The notes under the pieces: generated by a model
What the model was told of the DNA's origin: nothing
The model's input: only the letters and a program-made list of their open reading frames with translations
Databases searched by the model: none
Translations under genes and position numbers: made by a program
In this document: one piece after another, positions 32,721 through 42,269 of the stretch
Layout of the letters: each line of letters begins with the position of its first letter
Numbering within the stretch: position 1 is the stretch's first letter
Assembly (NCBI RefSeq): GCF_000516985.1
Contig: NW_006917094.1
Location: 1,798,001-1,862,000 of the forward strand
Reading direction: 5' to 3'
DNA from: Pestalotiopsis fici W106-1
Taxonomy: Eukaryota; Ascomycota; Sordariomycetes; Amphisphaeriales; Sporocadaceae
DNA: 64,000 nt

Positions 32721-34786
32721 ATGCCGGTCAGATGCGAGAACTGCAAAGTGAAGAAGTCCCGCTGCGACAGTTCTAGGCCTTTCTGCGCTTCATGTCGCCG
32801 CAAAGGTGAACCGATCATCCTGTTCCACACTTGCCATGCCACACGGGCTGATGATTTATCAAAGGGATCCCTTGCGTCTACCGCGAAAAGGGGCAGCCTG
32901 GGCTGCGCCCAGGATATGGCAAAGCAATAGAACACCGACTGACCATGTTGGAGACAAACATGGATACAATAAAACAATCATTGAAGGATGTCCTCCGTCA
33001 TATCAATACCGGAAACGTAGTGAGGGATGGTGGTGACGGCGACACCTTCCAACCCGCGCCGTCAGAGAGCGCGGCAGGTCTGCCTGGCAATGACGTTCAG
33101 ATATGGGAGCCAGCACAGCAGATACCCGCCATGGACTCATTCGAGACATGCCCACCGCTGATGCCTCTAGATCAGTTTCAGGCCTCCGCCACTGTCTCGT
33201 CCCATCCCTCATCTTCCCTCGGCGCCACGATGCAGAGTCACGGGAGTAGAAGCCTGCCTCCCGACGGCATACTGACCGAGCTCTCTGAACTGTTCTTCGA
33301 GTTCATATATCCCTGGGCCCCGATATTCTTCAGGCCGACCTTCAGTGCCAATCTGTTTGCGCCCGGACGCCGGCTTCTTCTGCACGGGTTAGTAGTGGCC
33401 TGCTTTCGCTTTTGGAAGAAGTCGGAGCCCTCGACAAAGGTTCGAGAGGCTTATGTATCCAACTCACGAGAGCAGATCCTGCTGAAGGCAATAAACGCCC
33501 ACTCCCTAGTATCTGCCCAGGCCTTGACGCTCTTAGCGATAGATGCCGTCGGGCAAGGACCCTGCCCCCGAACCTGCAACATCATGGCCATGCTCCTGAG
33601 CACGACACAGCAGCTGAGGCTCGCCAAGAGGTCGCTGCCCGCAAGCGGCGGGTCGAACACCGCCCTGGTAAGGAATGAGGATTCGGACGACGATCTGTGC
33701 TCCTCAAGCATTGAGGAGGAGGAAAAGTGTCGCCTCTTCTGGACAATATACAGCCTCGATCGCTTTTCGAGCATGCTCCACGGTCAGTCCGGAGGCCTGG
33801 ATACCAAGAGCATTAGATTGCCGTATCCTGTGGGCGATGAGGAATGGGGTCAGGTAATTGCTCCAGAGTGGTTTGTCACAGGCTCAAAACCTACACATCG
33901 GGACTGCACTGCGAGACTGAGGCATCACCAAATCGACCTTCTGGCGCTGCTCGACCGGTCAAACCGGCTGTTGACCCACCCCGTCAACTTGGGACTCCCC
34001 GCGCCCTGCCAGGAGTGGCAGAGCAACTTCCGCTGCCTGGATATCACACTGTCTACATGGTTCGAGAAGCTGCCGCAGAATGTCAGGGAATTGCCAGACA
34101 GATTCGATTGGTCTTGGATCATGCTCCATGCCACCTTTCACCTGTAGGATCGAAACCCCCTTCTTTTCACGCTACTAACAAAGATGAGCGGATCTAACCT
34201 GCAACTGATTAGGATCAACATCCGTATGTATACGGTAGCTGCATTCCCTTCCACGACATCACCTTATCTGAGGCCCTCTTCAGTGGCACGGAGTCGCTGT
34301 CGTCAGGCCATCCGAAGTGTGACTTGTCTGACATCGTCGCTGCAGCCTCATGAGCTGGAGAAGCTTGGCCCGGTGTTTGCTTTTGTGGTATGGGTTGCCG
34401 CCAGAACCCTGGTTATACTCTGGACTACAGGCTATGAGAACGCAAACGGAACAACGCCTGACGATCTCGAGCCTCTGCTCGGCATCCTGCGCCATCAAGC
34501 CCTTATATGGCCGTGCGCTCAACGCCACGCCGAGATAATCCAGCTGATCGTCGACACGAGAGATAACCCCGGTGGCCCCACTGGAATCGACATCTTTAAC
34601 GACACGAGGCGTACGTCCTACGGCCTCCAGAAGCATCTCGGAACCCTGGCTGGGCATCCAATCGCTGTTGAGGCTTTCTCGAATTCATTTGACTTCCTCG
34701 ATATACCGATGCTGGACGAGGGCGAGTTGGCTTTTAACCGGATTGAAACATTTGGATCTGAGACGGACGGTGAGTGGCTGTACTGA
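32721..34786 (+). CDS. Zn2Cys6 transcription factor with fungal_trans domain
   Basis: A nuclear regulator of 645 residues from exons 32721-32805, 32865-34143 and 34213-34786 (59- and 69-bp introns, all in phase). The zinc cluster starts at residue 5 (CENCKVKKSRCDSSRPFCASCRRKG joined to IPCVY) and is followed by a basic linker and a possible short dimerisation helix (EHRLTMLETNM). The middle homology region is seen in ELFFEFIYPWAPIFFRPTF, ARLRHHQIDLLALL and RLFWTIYSLDRFSSMLHG. It lies in the middle of the acid-sugar module and is the best candidate for its pathway-specific regulator, by position only. Confidence 0.92.
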
Positions 34787-35290
34787 AGCCACGGTCCATG
34801 CAAACAAAATACGCCATATATTACGTGGCCCATAGATGTCTCTGCTTTCTAGCACGGCGTCGCTTATAGTCACCCAGGGTCTACAGAGGCGTCACGCATG
34901 ACCGCGCTAGAGCCGGAACCCGGCATGTGTCGCATGTGTCCTGGTGCCTGGGAGACGGACGTGTAAGGAGTCGACATGGCATATAAGTCTCACTGCCGAA
35001 TATCAGGTACGCCGAACCAGTGACAGTACTTTCACGTTGGTGCAGGGTGCTCTCCGTCTCTACAATAGGCAGCGAGCATCGAGGATTTGGTTGTATAACG
35101 GCGCATCTATTGTGTAGGTACATGGTGCCCAGAAGGAGTAAAATGCCTGAAAATCTTAGCTTGGACCTTCGAGACACGTGTTGATCATGTCAGCGCCTCT
35201 GTGTCGCCCCTTGACTTGAGTTGGCATCGTCTGGCGTCGAGAGTCTTTTCCAGCATCTGGGAAAGGCATGGTAATGACTCAAGCTTACCA
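34787..35290. other. intergenic between convergent genes
   Basis: 3' regions of the regulator and of the second hydroxyacid dehydrogenase. Nothing else supported. Confidence 0.5.
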
Positions 35291-36596
35291 TTATATATGT
35301 TTTTGCTCGGGTACCACAGTCTTCAGTCTTCCCGTCTCCAAGGCCGAGCGAATATTGCTGATCGTCAATTCCTCCATAGCTGTCTTGGTCTACTATCTGA
35401 TTAGCCAGCCAACATGTGGCTACTGCCGGGTCGCTGCGGATCAAGTAACACGTACCTCCACAGTCGATGTTCCCATGTGGGGAATCAGGCATACATGAGG
35501 GTTTGAGACCAGACCAGGATGGATGTTTGGCTCCTGCTGATACACATCTAGCCCTACAGACCGTACGCGCCCCGAGCTGATGGCTTCGACAAGGGCGTTC
35601 TCGTCCATCACGCCCCCTCTTGCAGTGTTGACTATGACGATGCCCTCCCTCATCTTGTCGAACTCCCTCGTCGAGATGATATTGCGGGTGTTCAGCTGTG
35701 TATGGGACCGCATGTCAGCAGAGCCTCAGGGCCTCATTGGACTTGACCTACTCACATTCAACGGCAGGTTAAGGCTCAGCACGTCACTTGTAGCCAGAAG
35801 CTCATCGAAGCTCACGTATTCGGCGCCATCGGCATCGCCACTAGGAAGTGGCCTTCGGTTGTGGTATATGACCCTCATCCCGAAGATCTCAGCCTTGCGC
35901 TTGAGGTTGCGCCCGATACCGCCCATGCCGAGGATGCCCAGAGTTTTGCCCTGCGGGTCATGCCCAAGCGGTGGGGGTGGAACTGCGCCGAGCCAGGTGC
36001 CGTTTCTGATGGCCATTATACCGTTATTGAACCCCCGTAGGGCAGCCAGGATCAGGAAGACAGCCGCATCAGCCGTGGCATTCTCAACAACGCCAGGGCA
36101 GTTGGACACCAAGATGCCGCGGGCGGTACAGGGTGGGATCTGGATATTATCATAGCCAGCACCTAAAATTTGAAACAAAATGCTTAGTAACAACAGACAA
36201 GTCAATAACTGCCCACGTGGGACATTACCATTATGACATATGAACTTCAAGGTCGTGGGGAGTATCGATATCAGTTCTTCGTCGTATCTTCCGGTTGCCT
36301 TGAGGCTAGACGGTGCTCGATCGCAGATGGCGACGACACCCTCATATCTGCCACTAATACATTCTCTCATGAAGTCTGACCTACTGCCTGCGTCTGACAA
36401 CACAAGGTCGGCTATGTCCGACAGTGCACTCCACGAGTCAGTGGCGCTGCAAGAGTGTTAGAGACCGAGTGCCTGCGAAAAGGCCCGTACTTGGACTTGT
36501 AGAGGAAGTACAGCATATGTGCTCCCGAGTTGAAGGATTTCTGAGCGATACTCACTGATCGATCTTCCCAAGGAGAAGAACCTTTGGTAGTGCCAT
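35291..36596 (-). CDS. D-2-hydroxyacid dehydrogenase (glyoxylate-reductase-like)
   Basis: A cytosolic NAD(P)H-dependent reductase/dehydrogenase of 334 residues. Five exons on the minus strand, 36596-36556, 36446-36229, 36162-35756, 35695-35456 and 35389-35291, close in phase. The N-terminus MALPKVLLLGKI and GAGYDNIQI fit fungal glyoxylate/hydroxypyruvate reductases. The Rossmann motif is KTLGILGMGGIGRNLKRK, the catalytic Arg is in VNTARGGVMDENAL, the Glu in LDVYQQEP and the His in LIPHMGTST. It is a second hydroxyacid dehydrogenase of the window, quite different from the one at 14.5 kb. It may reduce a short keto acid or aldehyde acid released by the aldolase; this is inference. Confidence 0.92.
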
Positions 36597-36829
36597 GTTT
36601 TTTTCTATTTGTTTCCACACGATCGTCAGAATGCTATAATGGTGTCTAAAAGTCTAGCGACTCAGTTGCAACTTGTAATGCATATATATATTGCGACGAA
36701 TCAAGTTCTACGATAGTGGTGACGGTGGGTACAATACCTTGGATGGAGGGCAAGATAAACTTGACGTCGCTACGCCGCTTGACGCCCTTGTTAATTATCA
36801 AGTCTGGAGTGGGGACATTTCCACGGACG

Positions 36830-36849
36830 CCGGTATATTGATATACCGG
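36830..36849. promoter_or_regulatory. palindrome, possible Zn2Cys6 binding site
   Basis: A perfect inverted repeat with 9-bp arms (CCGGTATAT and ATATACCGG) around a 2-bp centre. It contains CGG-N12-CCG, the inverted-triplet form bound by dimeric Zn2Cys6 proteins. It lies about 235 bp upstream of the hydroxyacid dehydrogenase start. Two Zn2Cys6 genes are nearby. Function is inference. Confidence 0.35.
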
Positions 36850-37028
36850 TGGTGCATATAACACACTCCGTTCTTAACGAGCGCGATAATTGTCGGACAT
36901 CTATCCTATCTCCGCCGTACAATGGCAGTTGGCAGCGGGCACAACGCACTAAAGGACGAACGTTGCGCGTTCTGAAATATTTGCCGATATTATACAGTCC
37001 TGGGCTAGACCGGCATCAATAGTGGATA

Positions 37029-37200
37029 TCACGAGAACTGACGCAGCAACTGTGGGAAGACTGGCAGCTCTGCGTTTGCTGGTTCCGTAGCGAGCGCGAG
37101 CCCGTCCCGATCATTGGTGTACTTTGCGCTCGTCGTACCAATGTGAAAATGAGCTGCTTAAGATTTGCTTGAAAGGTCTGAACGAACGATCAGAAAGGGC
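37029..37200 (-). pseudogene. decayed copy of the HIGTT-motif gene fragment
   Basis: Minus-strand translation gives F-HIGTTSAKYTN..DGLALATEPA followed by a stop at 37029. This is clearly related to HIGTT..AK..N..GLALA in the fragment at 23.6-23.9 kb. Upstream of the motif the matching frame shifts by one base, so the copy is broken. The family is not recognised. Confidence 0.4.
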
Positions 37201-37276
37201 CGCTGTCATAGGTATCGGCGTGTTCTATGCTACTTTTCGCGAAGTTTAAAGGTGGTCAAATTTGGCTTGGAACATG

Positions 37277-38901
37277 CTATGATACCCAACAAAAGCCTTG
37301 GTCTTTGGCATATTCTACAAGATTTTGATTGATGGTAATCCTCGAACCGTAGAGCTCCTCATCCCAGTTCAGGATACTCACGACAGTGCTCAAGAGGAAG
37401 GCGACGGAAGAAGGGCCATATAGCTCATGACTTTCCTCAAACAGAAATGGAATGCTTCTGCAAATCATGGAAAGTGCTTCAACATATGCCGCTCGTGTCT
37501 GAATCGTGCTGCTAGCGCTGAAATCATTGGTCGCAAAGCGTAGCCTTTGTATATGAACCAAGCAAATTGCAGTAAATGCCCAATAATGAGTGAGAGCATT
37601 GGCCACTACCACGTTGTCGAACCAGAGCCAGATTTCTTCGTCTGGGTCTGGAGGCCTGTCACCTGGGTATGACCAGTATAATGGACCTTGTGATTTGCTT
37701 GCGTACGTCGCTTTCCATGAATGAAGGCGTTTCAGGAGTACTCGAAATTCATCTTGCAGTGCATTATTGTGAGTCTGAGTAGAACCCGATGGACGCGTAG
37801 GCAGCAAGTCGAACTGTTCAAGAACAAAGGGGATATTGACCGCTTCGGTGAGGAGTTCTTGCATTGGCGAGGAAGACATGAACTGGAAGGGTATTGTTTT
37901 CCACGACTCATGTGCAATGAATGATGTGCTCCGTGATACAATTGATTGCAAGACCTAAATTGGTATTGTCAGATCGCCTCGTAACAGGAATGGACATTAT
38001 GCACACACCAGTAGCGGTCGAAAGCCAACAAATAATTTATGAGGTACACCTTGAGCAAAGAATTCAGGGCCAATACTCCTAAACATGCTCCCCACACCAT
38101 TAATGTGTATCTTTCCGTCGTTCGTTGGCGTACTGATCAGAAGCTAAGTGACGCTCGTTAGTCGGGGAGTAGCCGAGATTACACGTAGCCGGACTTGCCT
38201 CTGTCAATGTCAGGCACATCGATGCTGCGAGATGCTCGCAATCAAACTTGCCATGACCATGTAGCAGGCTCTGTCGCAAAAGACGTAGCGTAGATCCGTA
38301 AGATTGCCAGAGTGTTGCATACTTTACTGTATGTTGCGCTTTCTTGGAAGCGATTGAAAGCGCAAGAGTTTCGATAGCGGCTGGCAATACCGTATATTTC
38401 CCACAATCAACAATTAGGTGTGGAAGTGTTGTGACCCAACCGCCACATATTCGAGGCTGAATTTCCTCGGCTTGGGTAAGAAAAGGGAGCTCATTATTGG
38501 GGACATAGCTGCGAACGATTATATTCACGGCGTCTTGCAGAGCCGGTAGTGGAGTACGCGTTAAGTAGAATTGGCCATTCCTAGTCCGTTGCTCTTGGTC
38601 CAAGACCTCGACTGGGAAGATACCCTGGCTGGCATTCTTCCGCCTTTTGTTCGATTTTCGGGGGCCGTTCATGAATTGACGGCTATTGACATGAACTGAC
38701 ACGAACTCGAGGTCAACCGAATAGCCAGCGCATTCTCGGCCGGTGTGGCGACACTGAGAGCAGGACGGTCGTATGCCGTCGCACTAGGCGTGGCGCACCA
38801 TCTTGTAAGCATTGCACAGCTGAACAAAGTCACCATTGAAGACGTACCCCGATTTTGTGGTCCCGGCATGTTTGACAGACGTTTTTGTGCCGCAACTTCA
38901 T
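37277..38901 (-). CDS. Zn2Cys6 transcription factor, fungal_trans_2 type
   Basis: A nuclear regulator of 484 residues from minus-strand exons 38901-38848, 38783-38185, 38132-38009 and 37954-37277, all in phase (introns 64, 52 and 54 bp). The zinc cluster is split by intron 1: VCQTCRDHKIG joined to CDGIRPSCSQCRHTGREC, at residues about 9-36. The downstream helical region, with VGSMFRSIGPEFFAQG, HKLFVGFRPLL and TSFIAHESWKTIPF, is typical of the fungal_trans_2 class of C6 proteins. Intron 2 was chosen by phase and a GACTAAC branch site. It is divergent from the metallo-hydrolase gene and could control that or the acid-sugar module. Confidence 0.9.
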
Positions 38902-39528
38902 GATATTCAGATTCGCTCAGATCTCGGCGTTGTCGTTGCTAGGTGGTTTAGATGAACGATTCTCACATCTCTCGGTGTAAAATGCGAGTCTCTTCCACCG
39001 AGGCCAGGGACCCCCACTCGGAAGGCTTGGCGGTTTATGATACTGAAAATGGATTAGATCGAGACTACAGAGTCTAAATGCGGGAGTCGCGGAGGCGCTT
39101 CAGTGGTCGAACGCGCGAGCATTCAGGTGCTTCTTTTCCCACAATTGGGCATAGTTTCCGCCAAGAGACTAGTATAGGTATGTAGCCCATTCAAAGACTT
39201 TGAAAGCATCGTCAGCCGCCACCAATAGTACCATATCTTGATGTCGCTTACATCACGATGTTGGCCCATTTTCTGAAGCGATCTCACATTGAGGTGCACC
39301 CGGTGGAGGAAACAGGAGAAAGGGGAGGAAAACCTAGGAAATCGCGGCATTGAACTCGGACGCTAGATGTTATAATTTCCCATGCTGATAAATACAACCA
39401 ACTGCTGAGCTCCGATTCTGCGATGTATAAAAGGATGACCAGCATCATGTAGTTGATTTTAATCCCTTAGTATCCTCCCAAGAATTAATTCTCTCGCATC
39501 TTAAACTTGAAACACGAATTCGACCAAT
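38902..39528. other. divergent promoter region
   Basis: Shared upstream region of the regulator and the metallo-hydrolase. A TATAAAA element at about 39425 lies about 100 bp before the hydrolase ATG. No gene seen. Confidence 0.5.
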
Positions 39529-40368
39529 ATGGCAGTCCCTGCATCGTTCAAGAGTAAAGTGGCCATCACACATATTACAACAGCGACTGCAATTCTGGAA
39601 TTCGATGGCGTTACATTCATCACGGATCCAATCTTCGACGACGCTCCACAAGACTATGATCTATCGCACTTGGCTGGAATGAAGCCGGGCGAATTCGTCC
39701 TTAGCGTCACAGAGGGTCCCAAGCTTAGCATCAAACAGCTCCCGGTCATTGATGCCGTTCTCCTCAGTCACGAAGATCACGTCGACAACCTGGATCAGAC
39801 CGGCCGCCAACTACTTCTCGGTCGCCAGGTCATCACCACACCCGACGGCGCTCGAAACCTCTACGATTATCCCGGTGTATTTGCGATCCAGCCCTGGCAG
39901 ACTCTCGACTTTCATTTTGGCGGCGAGGAGTGGAAGGTCACCGGCACTCCATGCGTTCACGTCCCTGGTGGAGAAGTAACGGGTTTCCTTCTTCACAAGG
40001 ACTCGTTCGGCGTCCAACCTGATGGCCGTCCGAATGTCTTTTACTTCACTGGTGACACAATCCTATTAGAAGAGGAGCTAGAGAAGATTCGAAAGCAGTA
40101 TCATGTAGTGGTTGCCCTTGCAAACCTAGGCCAGGCCATGTCTCCGGATCCCAACAGTCCCACGGGATTCTCGCAGATCACAATGGGAGGTAAAGACGCT
40201 GTGAGGATGTTGGAGATATTGGGAGCAGATATCCTCGTCCCAATGCACTTTGAATCATGGTCGCACTTTACACAAAATGGCGAAGCTCTCAAGAATATTT
40301 TCAGGGATGCCGGAATCGCGGACAAGGTCAAATGGTTGACTTCAGGCGCAAGAACAACCATTATTTAA
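39529..40368 (+). CDS. metallo-beta-lactamase-fold hydrolase, UlaG-like
   Basis: An intronless, 279-residue cytosolic metal-dependent hydrolase. The metal motif is VLLSHEDHVDNLDQTG (HxxHxDN form), with a later HVPGGEVTGF, FTGDTILLEEEL and VPMHFESWSH supplying the remaining ligands. The sequence type is the UlaG (L-ascorbate-6-phosphate lactonase) group rather than the classic beta-lactamases. It has no signal peptide. By position it could be a lactonase of the acid-sugar module to its left or an accessory hydrolase of the polyketide cluster to its right. Because the synthase already has a reductive release domain, a thioesterase role is not required. Confidence 0.9.
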   Translation: MAVPASFKSKVAITHITTATAILEFDGVTFITDPIFDDAPQDYDLSHLAGMKPGEFVLSVTEGPKLSIKQLPVIDAVLLSHEDHVDNLDQTGRQLLLGRQVITTPDGARNLYDYPGVFAIQPWQTLDFHFGGEEWKVTGTPCVHVPGGEVTGFLLHKDSFGVQPDGRPNVFYFTGDTILLEEELEKIRKQYHVVVALANLGQAMSPDPNSPTGFSQITMGGKDAVRMLEILGADILVPMHFESWSHFTQNGEALKNIFRDAGIADKVKWLTSGARTTII

Positions 40369-40584
40369 ATGATTCTACGTTCTATGGGCGTGTATCAGCC
40401 CTGATGAGGATTGTCTGCTCAGGTATTCTAGATAAACTTCGACAGGATCAAATCAAACTCTTTATCTCGCCTTCTTATTCATATTTCTCTCTTCGTATTC
40501 GCTCAGATAAGAGTTTTATACCTAGAAATCTATTCTATTAGGACAGTGCAATGTGTGCAAATTTTATGTGTTCAGCTCCAGTAT

Positions 40585-42269
40585 CTATGCTGTAGCAATA
40601 CTGTTGACATCAACCTTCTGGCCTCTGAGCACGTAGCCCTCCTCCTTGGCCTTGGCCCATTGATCTTCCAATATGTGAAGCCTGTCATCCCCGCGGGGCA
40701 CGAACCGCGCAGCAAAAGGCTTTGGTCCGCGAAAACTCGTGTCCTCCCACGCATCGTCGGTGAGATCAACCTTGGCCTCTAACCCGTCCACCATTGGCGG
40801 GTGGATTTCAAAGGCCCAGATGATGTTGGCCAGCGCAATGTTGAGCGAGTTTTCGGCCAGACGAGCACCGGGACAGATGCGACGGCCCATGCCAAAGGTA
40901 AAGTGGTCGCGCGCGTAGGGGTCGCTCTGGTTGGCGTACTCGGAGCTATACTTGGGAAAGTCCAGGTAGCGCTCGGGTCGAAAGTCAAAGGGCTCCTCAT
41001 ACCGTTCCGGGTCGTAGTGGATAAAGCTCGTGTTACCGAGCAACACCGTGCCCTTGGGAATCACGTAGTCCTTGTATACCACGTCGGCGTCGGCGTAGTG
41101 CTTGATGCCCCAAAACGGCGTCGGGTGCATTCTCAGCACCTCCTTGATGCAGGCGCGGATATACGGCATGTTCTCAATGTCTTCAAACGCAGGCGTTCGG
41201 TCAGGCCCGACGACGCGCATGACTTCCTCGTGAGCTGCCTGTTGGACGTGTGGGCGAGCGGACAGCTGAAGCAAGAGGCTCAGGAGCGTGACGGACGTTG
41301 TGGTGGATCCGGCCTCCACGTTTCCACCGGCGATCCAAGCCGCATCTTCATCAGTCAGTCCCTGTTTGCGCCAGGACTCGCTGTTCTCCATGAGCTCGCG
41401 CGCATAGCACAATGGTGCCTTGCCCTCTGCGACCTGCTTCTCCAGTCGCTGCCAGAGTATCATTTTGGCGTGGAGCAGTGGCTTTGCATATCCCTCTGCG
41501 GCCTTTCTACCCGGCTGCAAGCAGGCTGGTAGTTGCGCCAGAATAGGCAACTCATCCACGATGAATCCGCCCGCGCGAGTGATTTTGCCCAAGATACGGG
41601 CACTCTCCAACGCGTGATGCACATCCTCGTTGTCCCAGTCCGTCACGCGCAGTCCATAGGTGCTGGTCATGACGTTGGAGAGAGCAAATCTCCTGACGTG
41701 CATGGCAAATTCCTGTTCGTCATTGTTTCTGTTGGCCAAGTCAAACAGCAGCTGCTTGGTCTCATACTCTTGACTCGGGATAAATGTGGAGGTCATGGTA
41801 GCAGAGAGAAGCTGGTGCGTAATTGATCGATAGGTGCGCCACTTGAGCCCGTACTCGAGCGTGAACATGCGCATGCCACCGGCGACCACTCCGTGGCCCA
41901 TAGGGGCTGGCATCTTTGATGATGTCTTCGAGGACTGATTGCTTGATTAGTCGATTTGGCCGAGTGATTGATGATTGATAGTCGCAGACTTACCTGTTTG
42001 CTCAAGATTTCGTGCATAGCCTGAGGACTATTGATAACGACCCAATTATAGACACCAACGCGCAATTTGAAAACCTCTCCATATTTTGAGGCCCAATCTC
42101 TAAAGTCTATATGCACCTTGGCAGGGAGGCTCACACGGAACCCTCCCGGCCCAGGCATTTTGTCCAGACGACGATCTCGACGAAGCCATAGTACTACTAA
42201 GAATACGGTGAGCAAAACGGCCCAGAAGATGGGTCTAGAGTTCTCAGCAAGATCGTTCGTCTCTGTCAT
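40585..42269 (-). CDS. cytochrome P450 monooxygenase
   Basis: An ER-anchored haem oxygenase of 541 residues from exons 42269-41994 and 41934-40585 (59-bp intron, in phase). An N-terminal membrane anchor (FWAVLLTVFLVVLWL) is followed by the proline-rich MPGPGG hinge. The I-helix reads AGGNVEAGSTTTSV, in which the usual acidic-Thr pair is E-A-G-S-T. ExxR is EVLR, the PERF-like motif is FRPERYLD, and the haem loop is FGMGRRICPGARLAE with axial Cys446. The form with WRTYRSITHQLLS resembles CYP65/CYP620-type fungal P450s of secondary metabolism, though I cannot assign a family. It probably oxidises the product of the nearby polyketide synthase. Confidence 0.94.

Larger units (their letters stand above)
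36597..37276. other. intergenic with a decayed fragment
   Basis: Promoter region of the hydroxyacid dehydrogenase. It holds a perfect palindrome (36830-36849) and a degraded gene fragment (37029-37200), both listed separately. Confidence 0.5.

Noticed and set aside
37277..38901. Regulator as two broken pieces
   Set aside because: A 52-bp intron with a GACTAAC branch site joins the pieces in frame to a complete Zn2Cys6 protein.
39529..40368. Discrete thioesterase of the polyketide synthase
   Set aside because: The protein is of the UlaG type without the THxHxDH motif of the trans-acting polyketide thioesterases, and the synthase has its own reductase for release.
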